Notes: generated by a model from the letters alone, not told the origin. A stretch of 33,110 nt of DNA from an uncultured Lachnospiraceae bacterium (GCA_947564305.1 CANOBT010000054.1:1-33110), one strand, 5' to 3'. Counted from the stretch's first letter, positions 1 through 7,852 are shown. A program made the numbers and translations.

Positions 1-1214
1 TTTCCGTTTTCATAGCACAATTGGGCATTCCATTCAAAAGTCCCATCCTCACCTTCTGCTAAGACTTTAATCGGAGAAAAATTACGATCTTCACAGAATT
101 TTTGAAATTTCAGCTCATCCAGTGTGTATTCGGCCAATAAAGAAACATCCGCTGAAGCAGTTTTCGAGTTTTCTTCTATATACACCTCTTTGCATACATC
201 AGCCAATTCTTCCTTTGTCAGGGCATATTCCAAAAATGCATTTGTTACTGTGAGGGCTTTTGCATCACCCCAGCCGTTATTAAAAGCAAATAACCGGAGC
301 TTTTGGTCTACAATTTCAGCATCCAGTATTATTTCCGGCTTTTCCACCGGTTCCAGTTCAAGGATATCGCAATATACATTTTCTATCATCGAAGATTTCT
401 CTCCCATGTTGCGCACAAAACTCAGGATGGAAAATGCTTTGTCTGTCTGAAGCTCTGTCTTCTCCACAGGCGGAACATCATCGTAGGTTTCATAAAATCC
501 TGCCATTGTATAAGGCTTGAGGTAAGACAGATACACTGTCCCGTCTATTTCTGTTCCGTTGTCCCTCCGTGTAAATGGAATCATGACTGCCAAAACGATG
601 ATGAGTATAGCAGCAGCGATTCCTGCCGCAGCGGCCGGCCAAAACTTCCTGACCGATTTTACTTTTGATTTCCCGTGTGGTTTCACTCCTGTACTGTACC
701 GCTCATCTACTTCACTTTCTATGTAATCGCTGACAGCCTTTATTTTTTGAGTGTCCAGTGTTTTGATATGATTGATTAAATCTTTCTTATCTAAGATATC
801 GCTTTTCGGGTTAAAGTGGAAAAAACCTTTTGTGTCAAATGGCTTAGTAATATTCGGTTTATCTTTCGAGAAAACAATAAGCAGCCGCTCATACTCTTTA
901 TATAATTTCTTATTGATAAACATATCAATTGTTTCATTTATTTTATTGCGGTCATTCCGTGCTGTCACCTGTACGGCTATTTTGCGTTTACTGTCATACA
1001 GATCGATTGCCGCCGCATTTTTATCTTCTTTATTTTTATTTTCCAATTCATAGTCATAGAGGAGATTGAGCAGTCCGCAATAAAAGTCTTCTATTATAAT
1101 ATCAATATCGTAAAGTCCAAGTGTATTGGCCAATTCCACTTCGGTCTGCATACTGTTTAAATAGAAAGTGATAGCGGATATGGTATTCTTAATTTCTTTT
1201 TCCTTTTGTAACAT
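1..1214 (-). CDS. SMEK-domain protein with one membrane helix (partial, runs off left edge)
   Basis: Reading the minus strand from ATG at 1214 gives an uninterrupted frame to base 1, about 404 codons with no stop, so the C-terminus is missing. Residues 1-135 match the SMEK domain as I know it: a helical start, LGLYDI near 33-38, DFYCGLLNLLYDYEL near 43-57, then AIDL (69-72) and IAVQVT (79-84), a layout that recalls PD-(D/E)XK-like nuclease folds with Q and T in place of the usual acid and lysine. A hydrophobic segment lies at about 191-214, preceded by a basic linker. The rest is predicted to be outside the cell and rich in beta-type sequence; I do not recognise it. The gene follows the lipoprotein gene by 21 bases and probably shares its promoter. 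SMEK proteins are usually soluble and often near defence genes; the membrane anchor is unusual. Function is unknown. The domain call is from memory. Confidence 0.72.
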   Translation of the reverse strand, partial: MLQKEKEIKNTISAITFYLNSMQTEVELANTLGLYDIDIIIEDFYCGLLNLLYDYELENKNKEDKNAAAIDLYDSKRKIAVQVTARNDRNKINETIDMFINKKLYKEYERLLIVFSKDKPNITKPFDTKGFFHFNPKSDILDKKDLINHIKTLDTQKIKAVSDYIESEVDERYSTGVKPHGKSKVKSVRKFWPAAAAGIAAAILIIVLAVMIPFTRRDNGTEIDGTVYLSYLKPYTMAGFYETYDDVPPVEKTELQTDKAFSILSFVRNMGEKSSMIENVYCDILELEPVEKPEIILDAEIVDQKLRLFAFNNGWGDAKALTVTNAFLEYALTKEELADVCKEVYIEENSKTASADVSLLAEYTLDELKFQKFCEDRNFSPIKVLAEGEDGTFEWNAQLCYENG

Positions 1215-1235
1215 ATTTTCTGCCTCGTTTTGAAA

Positions 1236-2405
1236 CTAATAATCCGTAATTGCTTCCAGGATTTCATTGTAATCACAAAGCCCGTTTCCCACATACCGCC
1301 TTTTCCCGCTGTCATATTCCGCCCCAAGATAGGGATTGCTTGCCTTTTGCTCATCATAAACCGCATGAAGGAGTTCTTGATATTCTTTTTCAGATGGAAT
1401 TCGGGCTTTATTCCAGTAATACTCATATATTAGATTCCCGTCAGCATCATATTGCAGCTTGGAATTATCTGCCGCCCCGAAGCTGCCGGCTCCGCGTATG
1501 ACAAATTCCCCGTTTTCGATACTATAAATAATATTATGATACCAATCCATATGGCCGCCGAAATCCATAAATAAATTTTTCCCTTCTATATATGAAAAAC
1601 CATAATTCCATATCTTCGTGGAAATTACCATGTCATCATAATAACTGCAGATCCAGGCGCCCCCGGCGGTACTCCCGGAATTGATATAAAGTTCCGGAAT
1701 ATCGTCGCCGTTAATATCCAAAAGCTTATAATTTGTCCAGGAAGCAGGATACATTCCGTTCTCCATGATAAATCGGATATACTCTTTCTCCCAGGCTTCT
1801 TCGGCATTGATAAAAGCATCATATCCCGCACATGCTTCATCTATTGACTCATCTGCACTCCAATTATACAAATACCAATGTTCCACAAGATTATCGTCTC
1901 CCGAATAGTAAAGCTGCAGGTAATAATACTCTTCATTTCGTTTTGTAATGTACAGGTCACAATTGATATCCATATACAAATTGCAGTACAGCCATGATTC
2001 CTGTTCTAGTTTTTTTTCGGCCAGAGCCTTGTTATTTCCTAAAAAAATTCCGCTGATGGATATGTTCTGGCATTCGCCGTTCCTTAGTTCTATATTTTTT
2101 CCGGAGCCGATATCAAGATCGAAACCATTGCCTTCATATACATTCCCCAAACCAAGCGACCTGTCTATCAGCTCCATGTCCAAAACAGAAAGCATTTCAT
2201 CCCATTTGCCGCAATAATCCATTACATCTAGATTGGCAGGTGGATTTTCTTCCGGCATCTGATTGTCCGCTTCCGCCGATTTATGCCCGCATCCTGTAAA
2301 AACCATTTGGAGAAAAAACACAAAAAAGAACACTCTCAGGCAAAAATACCGTTTTGGGAGCAGAGTGTCGAAATCATGGATACCAATCCCTGTGTTCTTT
2401 GACAT
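1236..2405 (-). CDS. Putative lipoprotein with an FG-GAP/EF-hand-like DxNGDxxPEL motif
   Basis: This 389-residue frame begins at ATG 2405, five bases after a clear AGGAGG. A basic N-region and a hydrophobic run end in VFTGC with Cys39 as the lipidation site; the N-region before the hydrophobic core is longer than usual. Around residues 225-245 it has LLDINGDDIPELYINSG, the acidic calcium-loop-like motif common in Firmicute surface lipoproteins, followed by aromatic-rich repeats such as YDADGNLIYEYYW. The C-terminal part ends ITDY. It should be anchored on the outer face of the membrane. It is the first gene of a two-gene minus-strand operon with the SMEK-domain membrane gene, which suggests that the two work together as an outside sensor and an inside effector; that is inference only. 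No enzymatic function is visible. Confidence 0.75.
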   Translation of the reverse strand: MSKNTGIGIHDFDTLLPKRYFCLRVFFFVFFLQMVFTGCGHKSAEADNQMPEENPPANLDVMDYCGKWDEMLSVLDMELIDRSLGLGNVYEGNGFDLDIGSGKNIELRNGECQNISISGIFLGNNKALAEKKLEQESWLYCNLYMDINCDLYITKRNEEYYYLQLYYSGDDNLVEHWYLYNWSADESIDEACAGYDAFINAEEAWEKEYIRFIMENGMYPASWTNYKLLDINGDDIPELYINSGSTAGGAWICSYYDDMVISTKIWNYGFSYIEGKNLFMDFGGHMDWYHNIIYSIENGEFVIRGAGSFGAADNSKLQYDADGNLIYEYYWNKARIPSEKEYQELLHAVYDEQKASNPYLGAEYDSGKRRYVGNGLCDYNEILEAITDY

Positions 2406-2417
2406 AAAAACCTCCTG

Positions 2418-2437
2418 ATTTACAGAAAGATGTAAAT
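2418..2437. repeat. Inverted repeat ATTTACA-N6-TGTAAAT in the leader of the lipoprotein operon
   Basis: A perfect 7-base inverted repeat with a 6-base gap lies between the promoter and the ribosome binding site of the lipoprotein gene. Its TTTACA/TGTAAA arms resemble operators of winged-helix repressors of the BlaI type, so it is a candidate operator. It could also form a small hairpin in the RNA. Confidence 0.45.
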
Positions 2438-2450
2438 AAATTCCTATTTT

Positions 2451-2479
2451 AGTATAATGGATTTCGATGAAAATGACAA
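2451..2479 (-). promoter_or_regulatory. SigA-type promoter for the lipoprotein-SMEK operon
   Basis: On the minus strand, TTGTCA (2479-2474, five of six to consensus) is separated by 17 bases from TATACT (2456-2451). Transcription would start near 2444, about 40 bases before the lipoprotein start. Confidence 0.6.
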
Positions 2480-2676
2480 TGTAAAATGTATACTATAAAA
2501 GTCGTTCTTGACTGTCAGTGAATTTTGAGGTAAGCTATCATAAGATTTACCGGCAGGTCCAAAAGCGAAAGCAGGATAGAAACGGCCGAACGGGCATCCG
2601 GAAAGTGATATATTCAAAAGATGGCATAAAAAGATAAAAAAGGAAATAAAAAAATGAGGAAATCCACAAAAATCTA
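2480..2676. other. Intergenic stretch upstream of ftsZ, no gene seen
   Basis: No convincing ORF. The part at about 2550-2605 is GC-richer than its flanks and contains CCGG twice, a GCGAAAGC tetraloop-type hairpin and a GGAT/ATCC pair, so it may be structured as RNA. It does not match a riboswitch class I can recall. It may be the decayed remains of an earlier neighbour of ftsZ. Confidence 0.35.
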
Positions 2677-2705
2677 TTGATTATTTGCGGAAAAGACTTT
2701 ATTAT
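2677..2705 (+). promoter_or_regulatory. Promoter for ftsZ
   Basis: TTGATT (2677-2682), a 17-base spacer and TATTAT (2700-2705) fit a SigA promoter. The predicted start near 2712 leaves a leader of about 70 bases. Confidence 0.5.
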
Positions 2706-2767
2706 ATACTTATTGGATTATATCGTTCAATAGAAAAGGGAAGTATATAGCATTGATAAGAGATGAC

Positions 2768-2786
2768 AAAGGAGGAAGTACTCTTG
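2768..2786 (+). promoter_or_regulatory. Ribosome binding site that fixes the ftsZ start at TTG
   Basis: AAAGGAGG at 2768-2775 lies 8 bases before TTG at 2784. The in-frame ATG at 2763 has no usable ribosome binding site and would put this Shine-Dalgarno inside the coding region. Confidence 0.75.
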
Positions 2787-3980
2787 TTAGAAATTAAAAC
2801 CAACGAATCAGAAGCCGCCGCACGGATTATCGTAATAGGAGTCGGAGGAGGCGGTAACAATGCTGTGAACCGTATGATCGACGAACAGATTGCAGGCGTA
2901 GAATTTATTGCGATTAATACAGATAAACAGGCGCTGCAGTTATGCAAGGCGCCAACGTTGATGCAGATTGGAGAGAAGCTTACCAAAGGGTTGGGAGCAG
3001 GTGCACAGCCGGAAGTAGGAGAGAAAGCGGCAGAGGAAAGTGAAGAAGAAGTGGCTGCTGCATTGAAGGGCGCGGATATGGTATTCGTGACCTGTGGTAT
3101 GGGCGGCGGCACCGGAACCGGAGCGACTCCGGTTGTTGCGCGGATTGCGAAGAACCAGGGTGCATTGACTGTTGGAGTCGTGACCAAGCCGTTCCGTTTT
3201 GAATCAAGGACCCGTATGGCGAATGCCGTAGCGGGTATTGAGAAGTTAAAAGAGAGTGTAGATACACTCATCGTGATTCCGAATGATAAACTGCTTGAGG
3301 TGGTAGATCGGAGAACGACCATGCCGGAAGCGCTGAAGAAGGCAGATGAAGTGCTGCAGCAGGGTATTCAGGGTATTACAGATTTGATTAATGTACCTTC
3401 CCTGATCAACTTGGACTTTGCCGACGTGCAGACCGTTATGAAGGACAAGGGTATTGCACATATCGGTATAGGCGAGGGCCGTGGAGATGACAAGGCACTG
3501 GAAGCTGTAAAGCAGGCCGTGGCAAGTCCGCTGCTTGAGACCACGATTCAGGGAGCTTCCCATGTGATTATCAATGTTTCCGGTGATATCACTCTGATGG
3601 ATGCATCAGATGCAGCAGAATTTGTACAGGATTTGGCTGGTGAGAACGCGAACATTATCTTCGGTGCAACCTATGATGACACCAAGTCTGATGAAGCCAA
3701 GATTACAGTCATTGCTACTGGCTTACATAATGTAGGAGGCAGCTCATCAAAGCTGAAAGCAAGACTGGAAGGCCAGAAGAATATGGGATCTATCCTTCCG
3801 TCCGGCGACATGGTGAGCCGGATGCCTTTGGACAACAGCGGAATGCGCAATGTGGGTGCAACTCGGACTCAGACGGGGGCAAGACCGATGGGAAGTTCTA
3901 TGTCTTCCGGGCAGTCAAGGCCGGTTCAGAGCAATGTCAGGGAGCAGTCTCTGAAAATTCCGGATTTCTTTAAGAAATAA
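2784..3980 (+). CDS. ftsZ: Cell division GTPase FtsZ
   Basis: FtsZ polymerises into the Z ring at midcell and recruits the divisome. The protein starts [14 protein letters not shown], followed by the nucleotide-binding [15 protein letters not shown], the tubulin signature GGGTGTGA (near residue 105 from the TTG start), and the T7-loop catalytic region NLDFADV near 210. A linker rich in S, G and R leads to the conserved C-terminal peptide KIPDFFKK, which binds FtsA/SepF-type partners. The length of 398 residues is normal. I place the start at TTG 2784 from the ribosome binding site and because family members begin at this point. It has its own promoter upstream and a terminator downstream, so it is probably monocistronic. 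The usual ftsQ-type neighbour upstream is absent; an accessory minus-strand operon sits there instead. Confidence 0.97.
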   Translation: MLEIKTNESEAAARIIVIGVGGGGNNAVNRMIDEQIAGVEFIAINTDKQALQLCKAPTLMQIGEKLTKGLGAGAQPEVGEKAAEESEEEVAAALKGADMVFVTCGMGGGTGTGATPVVARIAKNQGALTVGVVTKPFRFESRTRMANAVAGIEKLKESVDTLIVIPNDKLLEVVDRRTTMPEALKKADEVLQQGIQGITDLINVPSLINLDFADVQTVMKDKGIAHIGIGEGRGDDKALEAVKQAVASPLLETTIQGASHVIINVSGDITLMDASDAAEFVQDLAGENANIIFGATYDDTKSDEAKITVIATGLHNVGGSSSKLKARLEGQKNMGSILPSGDMVSRMPLDNSGMRNVGATRTQTGARPMGSSMSSGQSRPVQSNVREQSLKIPDFFKK

Positions 3981-3993
3981 AATACAGAAAATT

Positions 3994-4023
3994 TCCGTCT
4001 TCTTTTTGGAAGGCGGATTTTTT
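3994..4023 (+). terminator. Rho-independent terminator after ftsZ
   Basis: TCCGTCTTC (3994-4002) pairs with GAAGGCGGA (4009-4017) with one G-T pair and a 6-base loop, followed by six T. It should separate ftsZ from spoIIGA. Confidence 0.85.
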
Positions 4024-4035
4024 GTTTTGAAAATC

Positions 4036-4103
4036 TTTGTCGAAATATAATCTGAAAGTCTCGTCAGTATCTGACAAAAATTCAATCAAGCTTCACATAT
4101 AAT
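4036..4103 (+). promoter_or_regulatory. Spo0A-controlled spoIIG-type promoter
   Basis: A perfect 0A box TTTGTCGAAA lies at 4036-4045, and a reversed, weaker one (CTGACAAA) at 4071-4078 overlaps a -35-like CTGACA (4071-4076). TATAAT follows at 4098-4103 after a 21-base spacer. Bacillus subtilis spoIIG is known for a 22-base spacer and Spo0A boxes overlapping the -35. A second possible -10 (TATAAT, 4046-4051) has only a poor -35 that falls in the ftsZ terminator. Control by Spo0A-P with SigA is inference from this layout. Confidence 0.7.
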
Positions 4104-4115
4104 ACTTTTATGCAT

Positions 4116-4910
4116 ATGTATTATGAACTCTACATAGACGTTTTGTTTTTGACGAATTTTATGATGGATTCCCTGCTTCTTTTGGCAGTAAAAAAGGTTA
4201 TGAAATGCCCTGTAAATAATGGTCGTGCGTTTTTCGGCGGTGCTGCAGGCGCGCTTCTGACATGTCTGCTTGCGGCATTCCCATTGCCGGCAGTACTGAA
4301 AATTTTGGCTGGCTATGTGGGCATCAACTGTGTAATGGTGCGTACAGGTCTGAATCTGCGGTGGGGAAGGGGGTTCTGGAAAGCATTCGGGCTCTTGTAT
4401 GTGGCTGCATTTCTGATGGGAGGGATTATGCAGGCTTTGCGTCCCTGGATTCGGACAGGGAGTATTTTTTTTGCTGCCGCAGTGGCTGCCTATTATTTGT
4501 TATGTGGTATTTGGCAGTGTTTACTGCGCCTGGGGAGGCGGCAGGCGCAGATCTGCGAGGTTGTATTACATATTGGGGAGGGAACCTATCGGGTTCAGGC
4601 GCTTGTGGATACGGGAAATGGACTTACAGATCCTTTGTCCGGTGAGCCGGTGAGTGTGCTTGATTCTTATTGTGCCGGGCAGATATTGGGGGAGGAGAAG
4701 GAAAATACGGGAATCCGCTATATTCCATATCGCACGGTTGGCGGGGGAGGGGTGATGCCGGTGTTTCGGGCGGAGGAGATGGAAGTATGCCTGATGGAAG
4801 GAGGCGAGAAAATCCGGATGCAGCGTCCGGTGATAGGAATTTGCGAGGGGAAAATCTCGGAGCAGGAGGATTACCAGATGATTTTAAATCCTGAGACTCT
4901 GGCCCATTGA
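4116..4910 (+). CDS. spoIIGA: SpoIIGA, membrane aspartic protease that activates pro-SigE
   Basis: SpoIIGA processes pro-SigE in the mother cell after asymmetric division, on signal from SpoIIR. The N-terminal half is hydrophobic with about five membrane segments (from LFLTNFMMDSLLLLAV to AAVAAYYLLCGIW). The C-terminal half carries the aspartyl protease motif ALVDTGNGLTDPLSGEPV near residues 165-182. It ends in the typical EDYQMILNP. At 264-266 residues it is shorter than the Bacillus protein (309) but usual for this group. The start is ATG 4116 (MYYELYIDV), with ATG 4110 in frame as the alternative. Neither has a Shine-Dalgarno sequence, which is unusual here and fits a leaderless message from the promoter just upstream. 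sigE follows after 101 bases. Confidence 0.93.
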   Translation: MYYELYIDVLFLTNFMMDSLLLLAVKKVMKCPVNNGRAFFGGAAGALLTCLLAAFPLPAVLKILAGYVGINCVMVRTGLNLRWGRGFWKAFGLLYVAAFLMGGIMQALRPWIRTGSIFFAAAVAAYYLLCGIWQCLLRLGRRQAQICEVVLHIGEGTYRVQALVDTGNGLTDPLSGEPVSVLDSYCAGQILGEEKENTGIRYIPYRTVGGGGVMPVFRAEEMEVCLMEGGEKIRMQRPVIGICEGKISEQEDYQMILNPETLAH

Positions 4911-5011
4911 GAAGCTGTCAGAAAGTGGTATGAACAGACAAGCAAGATGGATTCGGCAATTTCCCGACAGTTCCGTAGATATAGATTTTATTTGAATAGG
5001 AGGAAGAAAGA

Positions 5012-5752
5012 ATGGTGGTTAAGGTGGCAGTACCACGACAGTTTAAGTTAAAAATCATACCGGATTTAAAGGGGATTTTCTTTTCCAATCAAAAGGAAAT
5101 CCACTATATAGGCGGTTCGGAGGTTCTTCCGGCACCTCTTGAGACGCAGGAGGAATCAGAGATTATTGAGAGCCTGGGAACAGAGCAGGATGAGCAGGCA
5201 AAGAAACTGCTCATTGAACATAATCTCCGCCTCGTCGTATACATAGCAAAAAAATTTGACAACACAGGGGTGGGAGTGGAAGATCTGATTTCCATTGGTA
5301 CAATCGGGCTTATCAAAGCGATCAATACCTTTAATCCGAATAAGAAGATTAAGCTGGCCACCTATGCGTCCAGATGTATTGAGAACGAGATATTGATGTA
5401 CCTGCGGAGAAATAATAAGACGAAGATGGAGGTTTCCATTGATGAACCGCTCAATGTGGATTGGGATGGAAATGAATTGCTGCTTTCCGATATTTTAGGA
5501 ACCGAGGAGGATACTATCTACAAGGACTTGGAGAGTGAGGCGGAGAGGAGGCTGTTGATCAAGGCAATCAATAAGCTGTCCAGCCGTGAAAAACTGATTG
5601 TCAGAATGCGCTTTGGATTGGATAATCCGGATGGAGAGGAAAAGACACAGAAGGAGGTGGCGGACTATTTGGGAATTTCCCAGTCCTATATTTCCAGATT
5701 GGAAAAGAAGATTATGCAGCGTTTAAAGCGTGAGATGGTGCGGTATGAGTAA
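5012..5752 (+). CDS. sigE: RNA polymerase sigma factor SigE (early mother cell)
   Basis: SigE directs early mother-cell transcription. The 246 residues begin with a pro-sequence ([20 protein letters not shown]) that SpoIIGA removes, then region 2 ([55 protein letters not shown]) and region 4 ([36 protein letters not shown]). A TAGGAGGAA ribosome binding site precedes ATG 5012. It sits downstream of its protease gene spoIIGA, the usual order, and is probably cotranscribed. In Bacillus and Clostridium sigG follows directly; here the beta-CASP and symporter genes come in between. Confidence 0.96.
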   Translation: MVVKVAVPRQFKLKIIPDLKGIFFSNQKEIHYIGGSEVLPAPLETQEESEIIESLGTEQDEQAKKLLIEHNLRLVVYIAKKFDNTGVGVEDLISIGTIGLIKAINTFNPNKKIKLATYASRCIENEILMYLRRNNKTKMEVSIDEPLNVDWDGNELLLSDILGTEEDTIYKDLESEAERRLLIKAINKLSSREKLIVRMRFGLDNPDGEEKTQKEVADYLGISQSYISRLEKKIMQRLKREMVRYE

Positions 5753-5832
5753 ATTTATGGTTTTTACGGTCTACCCGGCCGCGAATTGTAACGCATAAAC
5801 TTTATAAAACTTCATAGATAGAAATAAACTTC

Positions 5833-5861
5833 TTTACGTTACATCAATAAAATGTTATAAT
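5833..5861 (+). promoter_or_regulatory. Extended -10 promoter upstream of the beta-CASP gene
   Basis: TTTACG (5833-5838), a 17-base spacer and TGTTATAAT (TG at 5853, TATAAT 5856-5861). Transcription would begin near 5868, at the first base pairs of the repeat hairpin, making the repeat the 5' end of the message. Confidence 0.6.
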
Positions 5862-5912
5862 AAATGTCACCAAACCAAAGGTTTGATGACCTGCGTGCGC
5901 ATCAGCGCACTT
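5862..5912 (+). repeat. Two-hairpin repeat, copy A
   Basis: GTCACCAAACC (5866-5876) pairs with GGTTTGATGAC (5880-5890) apart from one C-A mismatch that becomes G-U on the other strand. GTGCGC-ATCA-GCGCAC (5895-5910) forms a second perfect hairpin. The same sequence occurs twice in tandem at 17761-17880 in the opposite orientation. In both places it reads the same way towards the nearest downstream gene. Confidence 0.9.
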
Positions 5913-5951
5913 CCTCTTAATAAGAAAAATATTTTTCTCGTACATTTTATG

Positions 5952-5985
5952 TTGTGAGGCGAAGGCCCACAAGAGAGTGGGGTGA
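5952..5985 (+). promoter_or_regulatory. Two mutually exclusive hairpins over the beta-CASP ribosome binding site
   Basis: TTGTG-A-GGC (5952-5960) can pair with GCC-CACAA (5965-5972) around a GAAG loop. CCCAC (5966-5970) can instead pair with GTGGG (5977-5981), which is part of the only Shine-Dalgarno-like sequence. The first is the stronger, so the default would be an exposed ribosome binding site. A regulatory switch is speculative. Confidence 0.35.
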
Positions 5986-5990
5986 AGATT

Positions 5991-7604
5991 ATGAAGTTGA
6001 CATTTGTAGGGGCTGCTCATGAGGTGACAGGGAGTCGTCATCTGCTGCAGGCAGCAGGAAAGAACATTTTAGTAGACTGTGGTATGGAGCAGGGTATTGA
6101 TTTGTATGAGAATCCCGAGATGCCAGTGTCAGCGGACCAGGTAGATTATGTTCTGGTGACGCATGCTCATATCGACCATTCAGGCATGATTCCGAAGTTA
6201 GTCAAGGATGGGTTTAAGGGCGAGATTATATGTACGTTTGCTACCTCGGATTTGTGTAATATTATGCTCCGTGACAGTGCCCACATTCAGGAATTTGAAG
6301 CAGAGTGGCGCAATCGAAAGGGCAGGCGTGCCGGATATCCGGAGTTTGAGCCAGTCTACGTGATGCAGGATGCGTTGGATGCCATTGAGTTATTCAGGCC
6401 CTGTGATTATGGACAGAGAATTAAGCTCTGTGAAGGGATTGAAGTCCGTTTTACAGATGTAGGGCATTTGTTAGGGTCCTCCAGTATTGAGATTTGGATT
6501 ACCGAAGGGGAAGAGAGCAGAAAGATTGTATTTTCCGGTGATGTGGGAAATGAAAACCAGCCGATTCTTCGGGAGCCGACTTACACGGAAGACGCAGATT
6601 ATGTTGTCATAGAGTCTACATATGGAAATCGGGTCCACACTACGGAAAAAGTGGATTATGTCGGTACTTTTACGCGGATTGTGAAGGAGACATTTGACAA
6701 AGGCGGCAATGTGGTCATCCCTTCCTTTGCAGTTGGCCGTACTCAGGAGCTTCTATACTTTATCCGTGAGATTAAAGAACAGAACCTGCTGCCGGAGTAT
6801 CCGGGATTTGAAGTATATCTGGATAGCCCGTTAGCGATTGAGGCGACCAAGGTATTTACAAAAAATATGCGGGGATGCTTTGATGAGAAGGCGATGGAGC
6901 TGGTCAATTCCGGAATCAACCCGCTCGTTTTCCCGGGGCTGAAGATTTCCACAGGCAGCGAAGATTCCAAAATGATTAACGAATTGGAAGAACCCAAGGT
7001 GATCATATCTGCTTCCGGCATGTGTGAGGCAGGACGTATCCGCCACCACTTAAAGCATAATCTGTGGCGGCGTGAGTGCACCATTCTCTTTGTCGGCTAT
7101 CAGGCAGGAGGTACCCTGGGGCGCAGGATTTTAGAGGGTGAGAAGGATGTGAAGCTCTTCGGAGAATCTATCGAAGTGCGCGCCCGGATTGAGACCCTGA
7201 GAGGCATCAGCGGACATGCGGATATGAATGGACTTCTGAGGTGGCTGGAAGGCTTTCAGACAACTCCGAAGGGAGTTTTCGTTGTACATGGCGAGGACAC
7301 TGTTACGGAAGAGTTTGCAAATACAGTGGAAGAAAAGTTTGGATGTCAGACATTTGCGCCGTTCCCAGGAGGACAGGTGGATTTGCTGACAGGCGAGATT
7401 CTTTCTGAGGGAGTGCGCATTCCGATTAAGACCAAGAAGCCGGTACAGAAAAAGGCGGATGCGGCTACAGAACGTCTGCTTTCAGCGGCAAGGTGGCTTA
7501 TGGATGTGGCGAGCAGATGTGAAGGAATGGCAAATAAGGATAAGGCGAAGTTTGAGGCGCAAATCTTGAATCTTGCAGATAAATGGGAGATTCGGGACGA
7601 GTAG
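5991..7604 (+). CDS. Metallo-beta-lactamase fold, beta-CASP RNase-like protein
   Basis: This 537-residue protein belongs to the MBL/beta-CASP group, whose members cut RNA (CPSF/RNase J relatives). The start MKLTFVGAAHEVTGS leads to LVDCGMEQG, the zinc-binding HAHIDHSG at residues 58-65, DVGHLLGSSSIEI, FSGDVGN, IESTYGNR, the beta-CASP IPSFAVGRTQELLY, IISASGMCEAGRI, and GISGHADMNGLLRW, ending with VVHGEDTV. The C-terminal 60 residues are a helical extension. ATG 5991 is preferred over GTG 5982 because the GTGGGGTGA sequence is well spaced for it and homologues begin MKLTF. It is preceded by its own promoter and the two-hairpin repeat. RNA cleavage is the family activity, not shown here. It lies between sigE and sigG, which are normally adjacent. 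Confidence 0.9.
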   Translation: MKLTFVGAAHEVTGSRHLLQAAGKNILVDCGMEQGIDLYENPEMPVSADQVDYVLVTHAHIDHSGMIPKLVKDGFKGEIICTFATSDLCNIMLRDSAHIQEFEAEWRNRKGRRAGYPEFEPVYVMQDALDAIELFRPCDYGQRIKLCEGIEVRFTDVGHLLGSSSIEIWITEGEESRKIVFSGDVGNENQPILREPTYTEDADYVVIESTYGNRVHTTEKVDYVGTFTRIVKETFDKGGNVVIPSFAVGRTQELLYFIREIKEQNLLPEYPGFEVYLDSPLAIEATKVFTKNMRGCFDEKAMELVNSGINPLVFPGLKISTGSEDSKMINELEEPKVIISASGMCEAGRIRHHLKHNLWRRECTILFVGYQAGGTLGRRILEGEKDVKLFGESIEVRARIETLRGISGHADMNGLLRWLEGFQTTPKGVFVVHGEDTVTEEFANTVEEKFGCQTFAPFPGGQVDLLTGEILSEGVRIPIKTKKPVQKKADAATERLLSAARWLMDVASRCEGMANKDKAKFEAQILNLADKWEIRDE

Positions 7605-7723
7605 AATCCAGGTAAACGCACAGAATGACTGGAGATGCAGGAAAAGCTGCGGTGTACATAGGATCAGTGCTTCGCATAAGTAAATAGCTGCTGCAGATGA
7701 TCATAGGGATTCCTTTGTAGTAA

Positions 7724-7751
7724 TTGACAATGGTGTTTCTATGATTATTTG
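7724..7751 (+). promoter_or_regulatory. Possible promoter for the symporter gene
   Basis: A perfect TTGACA (7724-7729) is followed after 16 bases by TATTTG (7746-7751, four of six). The 248-base gap between the beta-CASP and symporter genes otherwise holds no ORF or clear terminator that I can see. Confidence 0.3.
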
Positions 7752-7852
7752 CGTGTCTATAAAAAGGTGGCGATTTAGAACAGCATACTTTATATAGTCT
7801 GATGTTTCGAATTGTCACAAAATAATACAAAAGGAAAAGTGAGGAATGAGAT

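Noticed and set aside
303..1053. Plus-strand ORFs opposite the SMEK gene
   Set aside because: They lie antisense to a longer uninterrupted frame with recognisable domains, and lack ribosome binding sites.
2540..2610. Riboswitch upstream of ftsZ
   Set aside because: The GC-rich stretch with a GCGAAAGC hairpin does not fit cyclic di-GMP, preQ1 or other aptamer cores that I can recall.
2702..3563. Minus-strand ORFs of up to 206 codons opposite ftsZ
   Set aside because: Shadows of the ftsZ codon pattern; no similarity to known proteins and no ribosome binding site.
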